A stretch of DNA of 64,000 nt from Diphasiastrum complanatum (GCA_029204225.1 CM055102.1:1574854-1638853); one strand, 5' to 3'; positions 1 to 10,613 are shown, numbered from the stretch's first letter. Made by a program: numbers and translations. The notes: generated by a model not told the origin, from the letters alone.

Positions 1-694
1 GCTGTGCGCGAGACTATGAGACACAAAAATTGGAGATCTTTAGTCTCTAGATCATTGATTAATAAAAACAAACTTTAGTCCTACTTGATCATTCTGATTG
101 ATCTGGTATATACATTGTGTTGATGATTGCAAATCAATCGATCAATATTTCAAAGTATAAGATTAGATCTACTTAATATACTTGAGTCATCCTATAGTAG
201 ATAACAATCATTGTTAACAGTTAATCTATGTATATAGCTGATAATCTGTCAATGTCGTCCTTCTAATTGCGATTTGGATCGGAATGATTGATTGTCAAAA
301 TAGCATATGGATTGATATCAACTTTGTGTCAGAAATAGTGCTGGGTCGATATCGATTTGCCTCCAGGTCGAAATTGTTGTTGGGGTCAAAATAGTGTTTG
401 GGTCAAAATTTGTACAAGGTTGAACTCGAATGAGGGTCAGAATAGATTAGATCCGATTTGATCCATGTTGGGGTCGAAATATATATCGGGTTGAACTCGG
501 TTGAGAATCAAAATAGATTAGATCCAATTCAATCGATCGACCCAGATCAAAGATCAAAATAGATTTCGATTTCAGAATGGATTTTGATCTTCTGAGTATA
601 ACTTCGATTTTTATGAATTTTTTTGCCAACTATATACAAATTTTTGGATGTCCATTACTAAATGGATTTAGACTCAAGCATTAAAATTCAACAC
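1..694 (-). repeat. 3' LTR of a minus-strand copia element, cut by window edge
   Basis: On the minus strand a polypurine tract (TAAGGGAGAG) is followed directly by TGTTGAATTTT, the expected start of a 3' LTR; the LTR runs off the left edge. Copia-like coding sequence lies just upstream on the same strand. Positions about 419-535 hold two degenerate copies of a 45-bp unit beginning GGTTGAACTCG. The partner LTR is not in the window, so the LTR call is inference from PPT, TG start and adjacent coding sequence. Confidence 0.5.
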
Positions 695-704
695 TCTCCC
701 TTAA
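695..704 (-). other. Polypurine tract of the left-edge copia element
   Basis: Reads TAAGGGAGAG on the minus strand and abuts the TGTTG start of the putative LTR. In LTR retrotransposons this tract primes plus-strand DNA synthesis. Confidence 0.5.
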
Positions 705-713
705 TGTGGATCC

Positions 714-810
714 TAAAAAATTTTAACCTTTAGATCTAGAATATTGTTAAATCTAATATGGTTGTCCTTGGATAGTGCTTTGGTAAATAGCACACTATGT
801 GCTATGATCT
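714..810 (-). pseudogene. pol: Copia RNase H C-terminal fragment
   Basis: The minus strand encodes a short stretch containing LFTKALSKDNH, which matches the conserved end of copia polyproteins (ADIFTKAL-type motif). It ends in a stop about 10 bp before the polypurine tract, the normal position for the end of copia pol. Further upstream the frame is broken. 811-1061 holds nothing I can assign. Confidence 0.5.
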
Positions 811-1061
811 TACTACGCTAGTTGCAGATTGAATACTATCTCTACTCCTTGAATTACTTTCACTCTCTCTAAAGATCTCTGATTCTATGGAATCAGATAG
901 TCTGATATAAAGGAGTTTACGAGAAACTCTGATTCACGCTACCACTGATTATTGACTCATCTATTGTATATGGATAGATCATTAGTGTGTTGGATTTATC
1001 TCCTTTACTCTCCTAAATCCTATGTTAATCTGCCTCCATCAATGCTGTTGTATTTTACTTG

Positions 1062-1450
1062 TGTTGTTGCACAATCTGCATATTTACATGTAAAATAAGA
1101 CAGGCGAAAAACGTGACTGTCTGTATTTTTACTCAGGGATTTCCACAGGTGAAAAAGGCGAAAAAATGTGACACTGTGTTTTTACACATGTTTTATGATA
1201 GGCAAAAAATGCGACACTGCCCTACAAATGCCAAAGGTGCCCTTATAGAAAAGCAAAAGTACTCTATAAATCAATTTTTTAAGGCATTTGTCAAAGTGTC
1301 GTATTTTTTGCATTTTCATCAACATTAATTTTAGTGAAGGCCGATGTCGCGGCTTCCTCACGCTCATCCCATGCATTGTGCAATCAGATTTGACAACGAC
1401 AACAGCCACCCACGATCTCCCACAGACAACACAACCACTTTTGTACCCTC
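1062..1450 (+). repeat. Dispersed repeat of unknown class, copy 1
   Basis: Starts TGTTGTTGCACAATC and is homologous to 13752-14392 and 14463-15093 along about 390 bp, sharing blocks such as AGGCGAAAAAGGCGAAAAA-like stretches, GCGACACTGCCCTACAAATG and CAATCAGATTTGACAACGAC. Copy 1 and copy 3 also share about 22 bp upstream (around AATGCTGT). The short ORFs inside are not conserved between copies, so I treat it as noncoding repeat DNA. No LTR, TIR or poly-A diagnostic was seen. Confidence 0.7.
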
Positions 1451-1995
1451 ATCTGCACACCTGTAAAAATTATGTATATATTGAATACCATCTGCGTATT
1501 CAAATAACTGCATTAGAACGACATCAGAATAGAACAGAAGAGAGAACAAAACATCACTGATAATTAGAGATAGACATTGTAGATGCCTTCATGCATTGAT
1601 TTTTTTTTTCCAAATGTATTGTCAGTAATAGGTTCATCACGTTTACAAATTGTGTGATTAGCTTTGTGAAGCACGCGGTTACGTCCGCCATTGTTTTGTG
1701 CTCACCTGCATTATTGACCTGTATATTTTATACTTAATCTGATTACAACTCTATTTGTTCCGCGTTCAGATTTGTGTCAATATTGCAATGCTTTTCTATT
1801 TTCTGTCTGACTAATACTCTTCACGACTGATTATTAGTCTAGCTCTTCGCGAGTAATTCATGACTAATAATTTGTCTAGCTATTTGCGGCAAATTATTTG
1901 TCTGATGTTTTGATGCTTACTTTTTGGCTACATGATCAGATCGAATGTGATTTCCGAAAGGAGAGCTCTAGGTCTAGTACATAAAATCTAAAGAA
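1451..1995. other. Unassigned AT-rich sequence
   Basis: No coding similarity recognised. Around 1800-1900 there are two degenerate copies of a short unit (GACTGATTATTAGTCTAGC, then GACTAATAATTTGTCTAGC). It may be decayed pol upstream of the fragment at 1996, but I cannot show that. Confidence 0.3.
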
Positions 1996-2098
1996 ATGAT
2001 TGTAGATTTGCTCAGGAAGCCGCTCGACAAGCCACGCTTCGCAAAACAAAGAAAGACAATTGGATTAAACATGCAAAGCTGCAAGATTCAAGAGGCTA
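1996..2098 (+). pseudogene. pol: Copia pol C-terminal fragment (end of RNase H)
   Basis: Encodes a stretch beginning MIVDLLRKPLDKPRF and continuing AKQRKTIGLN, the typical copia terminus (DLLTKPL....F..LR...GL). It runs straight into the LTR at 2099, the expected arrangement of pol end and 3' LTR. Nothing recognisable of the same gene lies upstream, so this is a 3' relic. Confidence 0.7.
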
Positions 2099-2802
2099 TG
2101 TCAAAAATTGTGAACTCCTGCAACTTTGTCGCGACGCGAAACGAAGGTCGAATGGCGCAAACAATTCGCGAAAGTCAACGTACCTTGAAAATCCTAAGAC
2201 ACGAAATGAAGCGAAACTCGAAGGTTGAATGATTCGCAAAAGCCAAGCATGCCTCCAGGACCAAAAGACATGACACGACACGAAATAAAAAGAAAACAAA
2301 AGAAAATCTTTTGCGCTGTTAGTTGGCAGCTCAACGGGCGTGGAGCTTTGAACTTCACGCTCAGCTGAAATAGTTAGCAATAACAGAGAGTAACTAACTA
2401 GTTGATTAGCGTTAACTACTCTTGTAATCCTCTATTTACCTATCTTGTAAACTCCACACAGTGGAGATATAAACTACTTTGCTGGATCAAAAGCAACATG
2501 GATAAGAGCGCGAGAGTAGAGAAAAGAAAAGAGAAAAAGAAAAAAAACTAGGTGCAAGAAATTCTACCAACGAGCAGAACATAGCGAAAGAGCAGAGTGT
2601 CAGGCCGCCAACGAACGAGACACTGTTCATCTCACTCTAAAAAATCAAACTGATAATACAGTTACTCTCTCTTTTGTATCTCCTTGTCTTTCGATGTCTT
2701 GATTGCTAGAACAATTTCTATTATGTGATCTGTAGTCGCGTGTCTAGGGTCCTGCAAGCTTCCACACAAGAAAATTCAAAAGAAACAAATCCGTTCGCGA
2801 CA
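2099..2802 (+). repeat. Copia LTR, same family as 40691-41480
   Basis: Begins TGTCAAAAATTG and ends GTTCGCGACA, giving inverted ends TGTC/GACA. It aligns along its length with 40691-41480: shared blocks include TAACTAACTAGTTGATTAGC, CTATCTTGTAAACTCCACA, ACGAGCAGAACA.AGCGAAAGAG and AATTCAGTTACTCT-like sequence. Preceded by the end of copia pol, so it is the 3' LTR of a plus-strand element whose body is missing. The two copies are clearly diverged, so this is an old family. Confidence 0.8.
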
Positions 2803-2844
2803 TAATCCCGACTTGCCTCACTAGAAAGATCTATTGAGAGTATT

Positions 2845-3130
2845 AAGATACATTCAAGCCATTAAGCACTATGCTCGGTGTTATAAAGGAAATACAGATG
2901 ACACTTTAACTCTAAATGCTTATTACGAGGGGCTGGAGATGTGGACCTATTTCATAGAATAGTCGAAAGTAGAAATGCATTTCTTTGTCTTCCACAAAGT
3001 CCGAATACATCGCAGCTACCTCTGTAGCAAAGGAAATCATTTGGCTCAAAAGATTGCTTCAAAATCTAATGGTCCCTCAATTTAGACCAACTATATTCCA
3101 TTGTGACAATCAGAGTTGCATTGCTCGATC
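2845..3130 (+). pseudogene. pol: Copia RT end and RNase H fragment
   Basis: One frame reads RVLRYIQAIKHYARCYKG and later SLSSTKSEYIAATSVAKE with FHCDNQSCIA, the copia RT/RNase H boundary and RNase H motifs. A frameshift lies between the halves. The reading ends abruptly near 3130, where a minus-strand copia RNase H begins. It is probably the target into which the element ending at 2802 inserted. Confidence 0.75.
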
Positions 3131-3755
3131 CAATCTCGAATGTGATGGTACTTTAGAGGTATGTGTTTTGTCTTTGAATGGAAGACATGAACTTGGGATA
3201 GATAAATTGCACTCTGAGAATCCATCATCATCATGCATGGTCCTCCTTGTGGTACCAAATTGCCTCCAGCATCATCTGCAACCAAACTACCTCGTTCACC
3301 ACCTTTGAAGCTGCGACGTATTCAGCTTCGCAAGATGATTGAGCTACCAAGGTTTGTTTTTTGCATATCCAGTTGATTGCTGTTCCGCGTGCTATTGAAC
3401 ATCCTCCAGTTATAGACTTGTTGTCATCTTTGCAACTCACCCAGCTTGCATCACTATAGTGGTGTAGCTCGAATCCTTTTCTTTCCTTTTTTACTCTGTA
3501 GGTTAATTCCATATTTTGGGTACCCTTCAGATATTGTAGGATTCATTTTGCCATTTGCCAATGTGCCATGCCAAGATTGGAAGAGAATTGGCTTAAAACA
3601 TAAACATCAAAAGCCAGATCGGGTCTGGTACAAATTGTAAGGTACATTAGACTACTTTGGTAGGGTATACCTTCCATCTTCTATTTTCCTTCTTCTGTTT
3701 CTGGGCAATCCTGCTTCGTCAACTTCGCTCCAGCTATCATTGGTGTGGCCTTTTC
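3110..3755 (-). pseudogene. pol: Cop-G: copia RT end and RNase H (distal part)
   Basis: On the minus strand, from 3755 downward, the frame continues RT sequence broken at 8332 (ATPMIAGAKLTKQDCPE, then RPDLAFDVYVLSQF) and proceeds into RNase H (YSDASWVSCKDDNKS, LVAQSSCEAEYVAAS, MMDSQSAIYL, FHSKTKHI). Stops and frameshifts interrupt it. Cop-A lies exactly between the two parts with a TTTTC duplication, so the host gene was a single copia pol before insertion. Confidence 0.85.
3751..3755. repeat. Target site duplication of Cop-A (left)
   Basis: TTTTC here and again at 8327-8331, flanking the outer LTR ends exactly. Five bp is the usual copia duplication length. Confidence 0.9.
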
Positions 3756-4456
3756 TGTGAAATTACTGTACTTTAGGACCATAAATGGATCTACAAAAGA
3801 TCCACAAGAGTGATTGGATGCTTGCTTAACAATCTATCAAAAAACTAGACAGAAAAAAGTTGATCTAGATTGGCAATTTGACAAACAACAAGCATTAACA
3901 ATCAAAAGCATTGATAAACATTGAAATCCGAGCTCACACGTGTGTACTAAAGGCTGTATTACGGCCTTCAACTTGAGAAACAAGTAGAAATTGATTTGGT
4001 TTCATTTGGATCACAAAAATTCAATGTACATAGTGAACTAGCTTGAGATTGCCAATGAGCTCCAAAAATTTTCTATCTTCTCACTATGGAGAGAGGGAAT
4101 ACATAGCAAATTCGACTTCCTTCTTGAAGTTAGGTGGATTTCCAGCATGTAATAAGGAATTTAACTCACTCTCCTTGACCTAAAATGAAACCTTAGTCTA
4201 TTTCCTAGAGTCATGCTTGGTAGATATCTAGTTGGTCAAATTTTCACCTTAAATCTAGGATTTAGGTCCTATAAACTAGGAATCACTACCAAAATGACAT
4301 GACCAACCTATGAACTTGACCTAACCTACATTAGGATGGGTTTCCCATGTGGCATCATGGCCTCACATGTGTGAGACCCACTTGTGTACACAATTTACAC
4401 TATCCTACATGGTTTTTGATCAAGCTAGATTTGCCAATTTTTGGCAATTCTTCACA
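3756..4456 (-). repeat. Cop-A 3' LTR
   Basis: Plus-strand ends TGTGAAATTACTG and GGCAATTCTTCACA. Nearly identical to 7626-8326. Contains the palindrome CACACGTGTG at 3935-3944. Confidence 0.95.
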
Positions 4457-4466
4457 CTCCTCCTCA
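4457..4466 (-). other. Cop-A polypurine tract
   Basis: Minus strand reads TTTGAGGAGGAG immediately before the 3' LTR start TGTGAA. This is the expected plus-strand priming site. Confidence 0.85.
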
Positions 4467-4666
4467 AATTTAGCTTGATCTATTTACAACTCTCTTGATA
4501 GATCAATGAAAGCTTTTAGAAGTGTCTAAAAAATCCAGCTACAAAGAAGGAACTTTTGAGACTTCAATAGAGAATGATGTCCATGAAGGATCTTTCACCA
4601 CCTCTTAGAGGATCCCTTGCAAGATGTTCCATAAATGTGTCTATATACATGTAGCACACTTCAAAA

Positions 4667-6037
4667 CTAAACATCATGCCAAGCCATGGATTCCAAGGCA
4701 TTTTGTGCACTTGAAGATACATCAATTAAAATATTAAGTGCATAAATAATGTTGCCAAAGACAGCTTGTCTTGCTTGATCCATATGATTGAGCCTAGATG
4801 GCTCCATCTTGATACTCAAGGTTCTTCTTGGAGTCCTCGGGTCTTGAGCTTGCTCCTCCACTTGACTTGACTCCAAAACATCAATGAATTGAATAATGTG
4901 TTGATCCAAAGGTGCTTCTTCAAGTTTGCAAATCTTCCACTCTTGAAAGATCACATTTCCACCATTGACAAATTCTTTGGTTGAAAACAAGTAGATTCTA
5001 CAATCTCTACTTGAAGAGCAAAACACTACCATTATTCCTATCATTGAAATAGGATAATCTTTGGTCCTTACATTGGAATGATCATGCTCAAAGCATGTGG
5101 ACCCAAAGATTTCCAATACAAATGATGTTTCATCTTTTATGACACTATTCAAACTATTACAAAAATAGTTATCCAATGAAATTGCTTTATCAACAACAAA
5201 TGTAGATTTCAAAGCATCCCATTTCATTGTCTTGTCATACAAAGTAATAAACACCATGAATCTTAAAGGTAAGAAACAAGTCACCTCATGTCTACTTATA
5301 CTTTCCAAAAAGTATTCAAAGATAGTAGACTCTCCAATGCTCACCACCCTTGCAAGATGCACACTTGAATGGACAATTTGCATGCAATTTGATGACTCGG
5401 ACATTGTCATTGAGGACTCCCTTGGAACTCTCATGCTTTGAGGCTGATCCTCAAGATCTTCCTCCTTTTGATGCTCTTCCTCAATGCAAGCAAGATCACA
5501 CTTTGCCAAGATCTCCTCTTGAGTGATCTCCTCCTTTGCCAAGCTCATTCTTTCAAAAGCAACACTAGCTTCCAACTTAAACAATCTTCCATGTTTAAAT
5601 CCCTTTGCAATGCAAACATCATTCTTCAAGATGAAGCAAACACCATGCTTAAAGTGGACATCCAAACCACTTTCTAAGAGTAGACCAACACTAAGCATAT
5701 TCTTAGTGATTGATGGTACATAAAGGACATTTTCTAGATCCATGCATTTTGAGGATTCTAGATACAAAGAGATGGTGCCAACACCATCCATCCTACACTC
5801 TTCATCATTTGCAGTAAAGACAAACTTTTTAGCATCATTGAAAGAGTGTAAGGTTGAGAAAAAGTCCTTTTCACAAGACATGTGGGAGCTAGCCCCACTG
5901 TCGATCCACCAATTGTCTCTTGAATTGCTATTGCTTGTTGGTGAGGATGTAGATGCCATCAAGAATACATCTACTTCATCCTCCTCCTCCTTTGCAAGGT
6001 TTCCTTGTTTGTCCTCCTCCACTTGTGCTCTTAGCCT
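4667..6037 (-). CDS. pol: Cop-A truncated pol: protease and decayed integrase, no RT
   Basis: An uninterrupted frame of about 450 codons downstream of gag. It begins with an acidic linker, then the copia protease motif WWIDSGASSHM, then the pre-integrase region (FVFTANDEECRMDGVGTI, GRLFKLEAS), though the WHRRLGH-type zinc motif is missing. The integrase core is hardly recognisable (IVHSSVHLA..VSIGEST), but the C-terminal integrase module is visible (FGSTCFEHDHSNVRTKD, IYLFSTKEFV..GNVIFQEW). It stops just after ALESMAWHDV, which matches the first residues of copia RT. RT and RNase H are deleted. In a young element the open frame suggests it transposed in this form, helped in trans. Confidence 0.75.
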   Translation of the reverse strand, partial: RLRAQVEEDKQGNLAKEEEDEVDVFLMASTSSPTSNSNSRDNWWIDSGASSHMSCEKDFFSTLHSFNDAKKFVFTANDEECRMDGVGTISLYLESSKCMDLENVLYVPSITKNMLSVGLLLESGLDVHFKHGVCFILKNDVCIAKGFKHGRLFKLEASVAFERMSLAKEEITQEEILAKCDLACIEEEHQKEEDLEDQPQSMRVPRESSMTMSESSNCMQIVHSSVHLARVVSIGESTIFEYFLESISRHEVTCFLPLRFMVFITLYDKTMKWDALKSTFVVDKAISLDNYFCNSLNSVIKDETSFVLEIFGSTCFEHDHSNVRTKDYPISMIGIMVVFCSSSRDCRIYLFSTKEFVNGGNVIFQEWKICKLEEAPLDQHIIQFIDVLESSQVEEQAQDPRTPRRTLSIKMEPSRLNHMDQARQAVFGNIIYALNILIDVSSSAQNALESMAWHDV

Positions 6038-6040
6038 CTT

Positions 6041-6820
6041 TTAGCATTCAGATGCATAATGCCTCTTCCTTCCACAAAAGAAGCATTTCTGCTTTGACTT
6101 GTCCTTTGAGCTTGATGCATCATCCTCTTCTTTGGCCTCCTTTGGATGCTTATTCTTTCCATTGGTCTTCTTTTTGCCCTTGAATGAGAAATTGGCTTTC
6201 TCATCACCATCCTGCAACGACAAGGAACTCATCCTAGATTTTTCATGGAGCATCCTACACTCTTCAGCCACTAATACACTATGAAGTTTTTCTATAGTTG
6301 GCAAAGTGTCTTGGATGGCAAAACTTTGGACCAAATTTGCAAAGTCATCTCCTAGAACATTCAGGACAATTTGTACAAGCTCTTCATCATGAATCTTCTC
6401 TCCAATGGAAGCCAACTCCCTATTTAGAGACTTGATTCTGAGTACATAATCCTGTGCACTCTCCTCACTTCTCCTCATGCTTTGCAAAATTTGATTTCTA
6501 AGCATAAGAACTCTAGAAGTGTTGCTAGACTCATAGATTGATTTTAAAGACTCCCAAGCCTCTTTAGCATTAGTACAAGCTGATACTTCTCTCAACAAAT
6601 CATTGCTCACATTCATCTTCACACAATGAAGTGCAAGCCTAGATCTCTTCTTGTATCTAGCTAACTCCTGTGCACCTAGAGGTCCGTCTTCATCTTCAAT
6701 CAAGAACTCATGAAGGTCTTGGAGCACCTAGAGTGACTCCATCCTAACCTTCCAAATATCATAATTTGTAGAATTCAATCTCTCACTAGCTTTTAGAAGG
6801 TATGCTCCAGCAGATCCCAT
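6041..6820 (-). pseudogene. gag: Cop-A gag with two nonsense codons
   Basis: Minus-strand gag, starting MGSAGAYLLKASERLNSTNY and continuing through the UBN2-type copia gag body (ALHCVKMNVSNDLL, KEAWESLKSIYESSNTSRV) to the zinc knuckle CFFCGRKRHYASEC. A TAG at 6728-6730 interrupts it near codon 31. A TAA follows the knuckle exactly where relatives (Cop-E: ASECYKKKRDQ) have tyrosine, separating gag from pol. Both look like recent point mutations. Gag forms the particle and binds RNA; truncation would require help in trans. Confidence 0.8.
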
Positions 6821-7612
6821 CTTACTGGTGACTTCTACAAACAAGAAATAGATTTGATTGACTTGAAACTCACAAAGGTCTCACACTTGCAATGTTTCAC
6901 TCAAATTTGATTTCTAATCCAACAAATGGACTTATAATCACAGTTCTATCACTCCCTCACAAAGCTGGAATGAAGATAAGATGAAGTGAAAACTACTTTC
7001 AAACAAATCTTGCCAAGAAATGGATTTGATTGTCTCTAGAAACTCACTAAGTTCTCTCTCTTGTAGTTTTTCACTCAAATTAGATTTCTAATCCAACAAA
7101 TGGACTTATAATCTCAGTTCTAGCACTCCCTCACAAAGTTGGAATGAAGATAAGATGATGTGAAATCTACTTACAATCAAATCTTGCCAATTTTGGCTAT
7201 TTTTGGACAAAAAAATGGCTTAATCTCTTTCTTCCTTCTTGGTGTACTTTCAAGACCTGTTTTTAACCTTAATAGGACTTGAACTCAGCCTAGATTAATT
7301 AGATTCCATGAAACAAATTCAAATCTAACCAATGGCAAATGATCTTGGTAGATTATCCTAGGATCTCCACCAAAAATTACACCAACAGCTCACAAATTGA
7401 ATTTTTTTAAATCAAATGAATACCATGCATTAAATGCAGGTTCAGAGGTGCCCACACATGTGGATAGTACAGATTTGGACCCCTACCAAGTTTGGGATCA
7501 AATCTCGTCACCAAAATCAAGATTCTAGCTTGCCCTCTCAATACTAGTTTTTAGCACCAAAACTTGCTAAAAATGGATTTGCATTAGATCAATGGCTTAT
7601 GCTCTTGTACTT
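6821..7612 (-). other. Cop-A untranslated leader
   Basis: Region between PBS and gag start on the minus strand. Holds an internal near-duplicate of about 200 bp (6880-7000 resembles 7045-7165: GATTTCTAATCCAACAAATG and ACTCCCTCACAAAG recur). No coding sequence seen. Confidence 0.6.
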
Positions 7613-7625
7613 GGCTCTGATACCA
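7613..7625 (-). other. Cop-A primer binding site (initiator tRNA-Met type)
   Basis: Minus strand reads TGGTATCAGAGCC directly after the LTR end CA. This is the usual plant copia PBS, complementary to the 3' end of initiator tRNA-Met. Confidence 0.9.
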
Positions 7626-8326
7626 TGTGAAGTACTGTACTTTAGGACCATAAATGGATCTACAAAAGATCCACAAGAGTGATTGGATGCTTGCTTAACA
7701 ATCTATCAAAAAACTAGACACAAAAAAGTTGATCTAGATTGGCAATTTGACAAACAACAAGCATTAACAATCAAAAGCATTGATAAACATTGAAATCCGA
7801 GCTCACACGTGTGTACTAAAGGCTGTATTACGGCCTTCAACTTGAGAAACAAGTAGAAATTGATTTGGTTTCATTTGGATCACAAAAATTCAATGTACAT
7901 AGTGAACTAGCTTGAGATTGCCAATGAGCTCCAAAAATTTTCTATCTTCTCACTATGGAGAGAGGGAATACATAGCAAATTCGACTTCCTTCTTGAAGTT
8001 AGGTGGATTTCCAGCATGTAATAAGGAAGTTAACTCACTCTCCTTGACCTAAAATGAAACCTTAGTCTATTTCCTAGAGTCATGCTTGGTAGATAGCTAG
8101 TTGGTCAAATTTTCACCTTAAATCTAGGATTTAGGTCCTATAAACTAGGAATCACTACCAAAATGACATGACCAACCCTATGAACTTGACCTAACCTACA
8201 TTAGGATGGGTTTCCCATGTGGCATCATGGCCTCACATGTGTGGGACCCACTTGTGTACACAATTTACACTATTCTACATGGTTTTTGATCAAGCTAGAT
8301 TTGCCAATTTTTGGCAATTATTCACA
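7626..8326 (-). repeat. Cop-A 5' LTR
   Basis: 701 bp, ends TGTGAAGTACTG and GGCAATTATTCACA on the plus strand. Carries CACACGTGTG at 7804-7813. Followed by the second TTTTC at 8327-8331. Confidence 0.95.
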
Positions 8327-8331
8327 TTTTC

Positions 8332-8562
8332 TTTGCAATCCATCATGTGATATTGCTTCAACACCTTTCTGGCATATTCAGAATGACTCAAGTGCATTTC
8401 ATCTTTTATTCAATCTCTTCTGATCTCCAGCCCGAGGCATTTTGTTGCTTCTCCTAGATCTGTAACTTCATAATTCTCAGAAATTTGACTCTTCATGTCC
8501 TTCATTAGCATCAAGGAGTTACCTATCATAAGGGAATCATCCACGAAATAGTCAGTATCACA
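8332..8562 (-). pseudogene. pol: Cop-G: copia RT (proximal part)
   Basis: Minus strand encodes YFVDDSLMIGNSLMLMKDMK, the copia RT catalytic block (usually YVDD; here FVDD), then EVTDLGEATKCLGLEI and YARKVLKQYHMMDCKE, which continues in Cop-G beyond Cop-A at 3755. One in-frame stop is present. The 5' side ends near 8562 where Cop-F begins. Confidence 0.8.
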
Positions 8563-8585
8563 AAATCATTTTTTGAAAATTTACA

Positions 8586-8598
8586 TGCTATCAGAGCC
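8586..8598 (+). other. Cop-F primer binding site
   Basis: TGCTATCAGAGCC, one mismatch from the standard TGGTATCAGAGCC. It is preceded by ...TTTACA, probably the last bases of a 5' LTR that is otherwise lost. Protease follows on the same strand. Confidence 0.6.
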
Positions 8599-9877
8599 AA
8601 GTATAGGAGCATTGATGGCAATGATCATAAACTACACTAAATTAGTAAGTTTTGGAAACTAACTAATCTAGAGGTGGCGAGTTTGATTGGATAGCTAGAG
8701 TCAAAATATTTGTACCAAATAAGGAGGATGAATTCAACTCATCCTTAATGACATCCATAACACCAACGTCTAATCAAAACACTTGGTGGATTGATAGTGG
8801 GGCAAGTTCCCACATGACTCACCAAAAGGACTAATTCTCTACTTTACTTTCTTACAATAACTCTAAAAAGTTTATCTTCACAGCAAGTGATCAAGAATGT
8901 GAGATTGTAGAAATTGGATCCATTCCATTATGCCTTGGATCATCTAATAAAGTAGATCTAGACAATGTTCTTTATGTATCTTATATCACAAAGAACTTGT
9001 TGAGTGTTGGACAACTTATGGATAGTGGATTAGATGTACATTTCAAGCATGGAGCATGTTCCATCTTGAAAAATGATAATTGTAATGCTAATGGTCTTAA
9101 GCATGGAAGGTTATTCAAGTTGGATGCTAATGTTATGGTTGGAAGTGTGAATATGACAAGGGAGGAGCTCACTCAAGTGGAATGTTGGCACAAAAGGTTA
9201 GGCCATCCTAACTTCAAAGCTATATAGACCATGGTGACAAAGAGCTTGCAATTGGACTACCCAAAACCATATCCAAATGTGGCAAGCTTTGTAAAGCTTG
9301 TGGACTTCTCAAATCTCATAAGCAACCATTCAAGAGATCTTTCACAATATCTAACTCTCCTCTTGACCTTATACACTCGGGTGTGCATTCATTTTCACAT
9401 GAATCTAATGGTGGAGCTCTTATGTACATCACATTTATTGATGCTAAATCAAGATACTCTTGGATTTATCTCTTTTCTAACAAAAGTTATGTGTTTGAAT
9501 TCTTTGTGAAGCTCAAAATTCTTGTGAAAAAGCAAGTTAATACTAGCATAAAAGTATTAAGATGTGATAATGAAGGGGAGTACATCTCCAATAGGATGAA
9601 AGAGTTTTGTGAAGATAATGGCATTAGGAGAGAATATACATGCACACACACTCCTCAACAAAATGGAGTGGCCGAAAGAAAAAAAGAACCTTATGTCTGC
9701 TAAGGCGTTAAGGTTAGATGAATCTCTTCCTATTTCATTTTGGGGAGAAGCTATTTTATGTTCAAACTTCCTATGCAATAGAATGACTAATAGTGCCATT
9801 GAAGGAATCACACCTTTTGAAGCATTGTATGGCAAAAAGCCAAATCTTAGTGATATGAAATTTTTGGTTGTACTTGT
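8599..9877 (+). pseudogene. pol: Cop-F pol: protease and integrase (proximal part)
   Basis: Plus-strand copia pol. Gag is nearly gone (about 8640-8770). Then protease (WWIDSGASSHMTHQK), pre-integrase zinc motif (CWHKRLGHPNF), integrase core (YITFIDAKSRYSWIYLF, LRCDNEGEYISN, HTPQQNGVAERK), reaching the C-terminal module near 9870. Several frameshifts and stops (for example after NFKAI at 9225 and near 9690) break it. Cop-B interrupts it at 9878 and it resumes at 13344. Confidence 0.85.
9873..9877. repeat. Target site duplication of Cop-B (left)
   Basis: CTTGT here and at 13339-13343, directly flanking the Cop-B LTR ends. Confidence 0.85.
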
Positions 9878-10613
9878 TGTGATATTCACACATGTGGAGT
9901 GTCCACTAAGTGTGATTTAGATCTCCTAAGATATGTGAATGCACAATGATCAAGATTAGATTGAGATTCAAGATCTATCTCTCTCTCAAAGGCAAAAACA
10001 CACTACTACATGCATTTACTCGATACCAAAGCACAGACACACATGTGGGAAGTTGTACTTTCAAAAGATTAAGTATGGAAAAGACCTACTCTCAGGTGGA
10101 GAGAGAATGCAACCAATTGCTCTCGGGTAGAGAGAGAGAGCAAGTAAGCACTTAGATTCAAAATCAAGATTGATCTCCAAATTACTTAGCACCAAATGAG
10201 AAGTACAATGATACTAGTAGATCCACGAGCTAATCCAAACTCAAACATGATTGGACCTCATATTTACAATCTCTTAATCCTATTGGACCAATGATGCATC
10301 CACCTCTTGATTCTATTGGATCATTCTCAAGCATAGCTCAAATCCTATTGGACCATTGATGCTTCCATCTCTAAATTCTATTGGACCTCTTGAACTTTGA
10401 CTTGTCACTCATCAACCTTATTCAAAACACTTGTCAACAATCTATTTAGCTCAAGTTTCACCTCCTATACTACTTTGGCTCAATAGAGGCATTACATGTG
10501 GATTTGATCAATTTGCCATCTATGCCAATTTTGACCTTATTAACATTCTACACCAAGATGCTTGACATAGAAAAGTGTAAGACCCTACAACTAACATAGA
10601 TAACCTTTTTGCA
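9878..10613 (-). repeat. Cop-B 3' LTR
   Basis: Plus-strand start TGTGATATTCACACATG, end CTTTTTGCA. Matches 12640-13338. The terminal CACA is altered to GCA here. On the minus strand a short purine run (AGGAAAAA) precedes it. Confidence 0.85.

Larger units (their letters stand above)
3756..8326 (-). mobile_element. Cop-A: complete-ended, non-autonomous copia retrotransposon
   Basis: Two 701-bp LTRs in direct orientation (TGTGAA...TTCACA), a 5-bp target duplication, a PBS next to the inner end of the right LTR and a polypurine tract next to the left LTR show a 4.57-kb element transcribed on the minus strand. By eye the LTRs differ at about six bases plus two single-base indels, so insertion is recent. 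The interior has gag, protease and a decayed integrase, and ends at the beginning of RT; RT and RNase H are absent. It inserted into Cop-G. Confidence 0.95.

Noticed and set aside
1059-1560. Short ORFs in repeat copy 1 as a gene
   Set aside because: Not preserved in copies 2 and 3, which are frame-shifted relative to each other.
3756-4456. Promoter plus gene arrangement for the ORF at 8217-8423 and similar ORFs inside LTRs
   Set aside because: They lie in LTR sequence, lack family motifs, and are explained by the LTR.
4667-5700. The Cop-A integrase region as a captured host RNA-binding (RRM) gene, based on RFMVFITLYD and KMEPSR
   Set aside because: Flanking motifs in the same frame (IVHSSVHLA, FGSTCFEHDH, STKEFV..GNVIF) align in order with copia integrase, so decayed integrase explains it better.
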